DNA of 64,000 nucleotides from Paenibacillus tuaregi. GTDB lineage: Bacteria; Bacillota; Bacilli; Paenibacillales; Paenibacillaceae. Every line of letters begins with the position of its first letter. Positions within the stretch are counted from its first letter, which is position 1. A program made the position numbers and the translations under genes. Positions 62,960-64,000 of the stretch are shown here, piece after piece. The notes below the pieces were generated by a model. It searched no databases, was not told where the DNA came from, and was given only the letters and a program-made list of their open reading frames with translations. Where the stretch lies: NCBI RefSeq assembly GCF_900086655.1, contig NZ_LT575476.1, positions 2,887,869 to 2,951,868 of the forward strand. The letters are read 5' to 3'.

Positions 62960-63826
62960 TCAACGTTCTCTCGTGTACATTTGTTGATCCTGCAATCGAA
63001 CCAGCACCTTGCCATAACGGCCACTCTGGTGAACGACTATTTTGCCTGAAGGATAGGTTTGATCCAGATAGTCTGCAACCAATTTCCGCATCCGCTCATC
63101 CGGAGCCTGTCTGTGAATACGAAGCCAGGTCATTACCTCCTCTAAAGCCGCTTCTCTTGACAACTCCGTCGTTTTCGTCTCCCTAGTTACAAGCGACTCA
63201 TAGGAATAACCTTTGAGATACAGGAGATGAAGCAAATATCCCATTTCCGTATGTTTTACGCTAAAGGGCTTTCCGGTAACAAGCGGCCAGATTTCAGTCA
63301 ATAGACTGATCTCTGTAGAACCTGCCGGCATGCTGATGTAACAATACTTCCTCGCACATGAAAGTATTTTTTCTACGCTCTCCCAATCATAAATGACCGG
63401 GCACATCGAGACAAAAACAAGATCAAAGGCCTGGCTCCAGCCTCTGGCATTAACATCAATATTCTCGAAGGGTTCGTGTACAATCTTCACCTTATCTTCG
63501 GCAAATGTTGCGATGTTATCCTTCAGTAATTCGACCAACAGGGGAGATGACTCCACGGCAGTAACACTGGCCCCCCGTTCCGCAAAGGGTACCGTGAATA
63601 CTCCCGAGGCGGCGCCAATGTCCAACACAGAGGCGCTCTCGAATTGGACTCCTTGTCCTTCTATCCAGTTCACGATCCGTGTTGACCGTTTTCTCCCCTC
63701 CTCATTAAATGATTGCTCATTAAAAGATTTTGCCTTCTGATCAAAAGCTCTAGCCGGTTCGATCCCGGCCTTTCTCATATTGTTCACAAGGGTGTCGCCA
63801 TGGTCTTTCCACGCTTTCTCCCACAT
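62960..63826 (-). CDS. SAM-dependent class I methyltransferase
   Basis: The protein has 288 residues. The SAM motif is VLDIGAASGVFTVPFAERG, followed by VTAVESSPLLVELLKDN (acidic ribose-binding position replaced by E-S-S) and the post-I region VFVSMCPVIYDW. The N-terminal 60 residues are charged and helical. Small-molecule methylation is likely; the target is unknown. The ATG is preceded by only GAGG at a short distance, so an alternative start is possible. Confidence 0.82.
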   Translation of the reverse strand: MWEKAWKDHGDTLVNNMRKAGIEPARAFDQKAKSFNEQSFNEEGRKRSTRIVNWIEGQGVQFESASVLDIGAASGVFTVPFAERGASVTAVESSPLLVELLKDNIATFAEDKVKIVHEPFENIDVNARGWSQAFDLVFVSMCPVIYDWESVEKILSCARKYCYISMPAGSTEISLLTEIWPLVTGKPFSVKHTEMGYLLHLLYLKGYSYESLVTRETKTTELSREAALEEVMTWLRIHRQAPDERMRKLVADYLDQTYPSGKIVVHQSGRYGKVLVRLQDQQMYTRER

Positions 63827-63919
63827 GGCCTCATTAAAAAAGTCGTTGATAACTATCCCTCTCTTCCCGTTCTAATTTATTGTGACCGAAGTTCATGGGC
63901 AGCCTTCGCTAAGAAGGCT

Positions 63920-64000
63920 TCACCCGTTTCTCTTCCAGGCTTCCAAATTCAATTCATTGTTCATAGCCGCAGCGGTAAACGCCCCCATCGCGGCTGCAGC
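63920..64000 (-). CDS. C-terminal fragment of a gene entering from the right edge
   Basis: The frame ends AAAMGAFTAAAMNNELNLEA WKRNG with a TGA at 63920. The Ala/Gly-rich helix with MNNEL resembles the last helix of thioredoxin-reductase-like flavoproteins, but only 26 residues are visible, so no function is assigned. A GCCTTC/GAAGGC hairpin lies just past the stop. Confidence 0.4.
   Translation of the reverse strand, partial: AAAAMGAFTAAAMNNELNLEAWKRNG

Overview
The window looks like a chromosomal segment of a Paenibacillus-type member of the Bacillales (Bacillota). The signs are strong Shine-Dalgarno sites, moderate GC content, GlnR/TnrA-type and Fur-type operators of the Bacillus kind, an assimilatory nas operon, NirBD, an Fnr-like regulator and an Mhq-like quinone/oxidative stress operon. 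The genus is inferred from gene content; no rRNA is present. No tRNA, CRISPR array, complete insertion sequence or prophage was seen.

Region 1 (1-9281, minus strand) is the 5' part of a hybrid NRPS/PKS operon that runs off the left edge. In order of transcription it encodes a KS-(dead AT)-ACP polyketide synthase, a stand-alone C-A-T-E NRPS whose A-domain residues read DLTKIGEVG (the asparagine code), a membrane-anchored serine peptidase closely resembling ClbP of the colibactin pathway, a small unknown protein and a type II thioesterase. This is the logic of the colibactin/zwittermicin prodrug systems: an N-acyl-D-Asn leader is built in and then removed outside the membrane. It is the most interesting system in the window.

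Region 2 (9658-15482) holds a lipoprotein, an Fnr-V4R-cupin gene set, and a nitric oxide/oxygen detoxification set: flavodiiron protein, FAD-dependent reductase and a 55-residue rubredoxin. Three copies of a roughly 120-195 bp repeat with inverted ends sit at the gene borders. Next to it, a broken AraC-type gene is fused to the last 47 codons of narI, the scar of a lost respiratory nitrate reductase operon.

Region 3 (16391-28473) contains a LacI regulator and a divergent butanediol dehydrogenase. These are followed by a nitrate assimilation operon, transcribed leftward as nirB-nirD-narK/nasA-nasB-nasC, with two exact TnrA/GlnR boxes upstream of nirB.

Region 4 (28621-36542) has a lipase-like hydrolase, a GH2 beta-mannosidase with its own LacI repressor, a thioredoxin-reductase-like flavoprotein, a GNAT acetyltransferase and another alpha/beta hydrolase.

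Region 5 (36748-51389) starts with an aminotransferase/D-Ala-D-Ala ligase/MocR-regulator operon. It then holds an NRPS-independent siderophore locus related to staphyloferrin B (SbnA, SbnB, two IucA/IucC synthetases, SbnH), with a Fur box, a LuxR-type regulator and a divergent ferric-siderophore uptake system (binding protein plus two permeases, no ATPase).

Region 6 (51460-64000) is ordinary accessory and stress metabolism: a MarR/membrane protein/NmrA module with two matching operators, an Mhq-like operon, an SPFH protein with a tiny ribbon-helix-helix partner, CapA, a luciferase-like monooxygenase, GNAT, SDR, AraC and methyltransferase genes.
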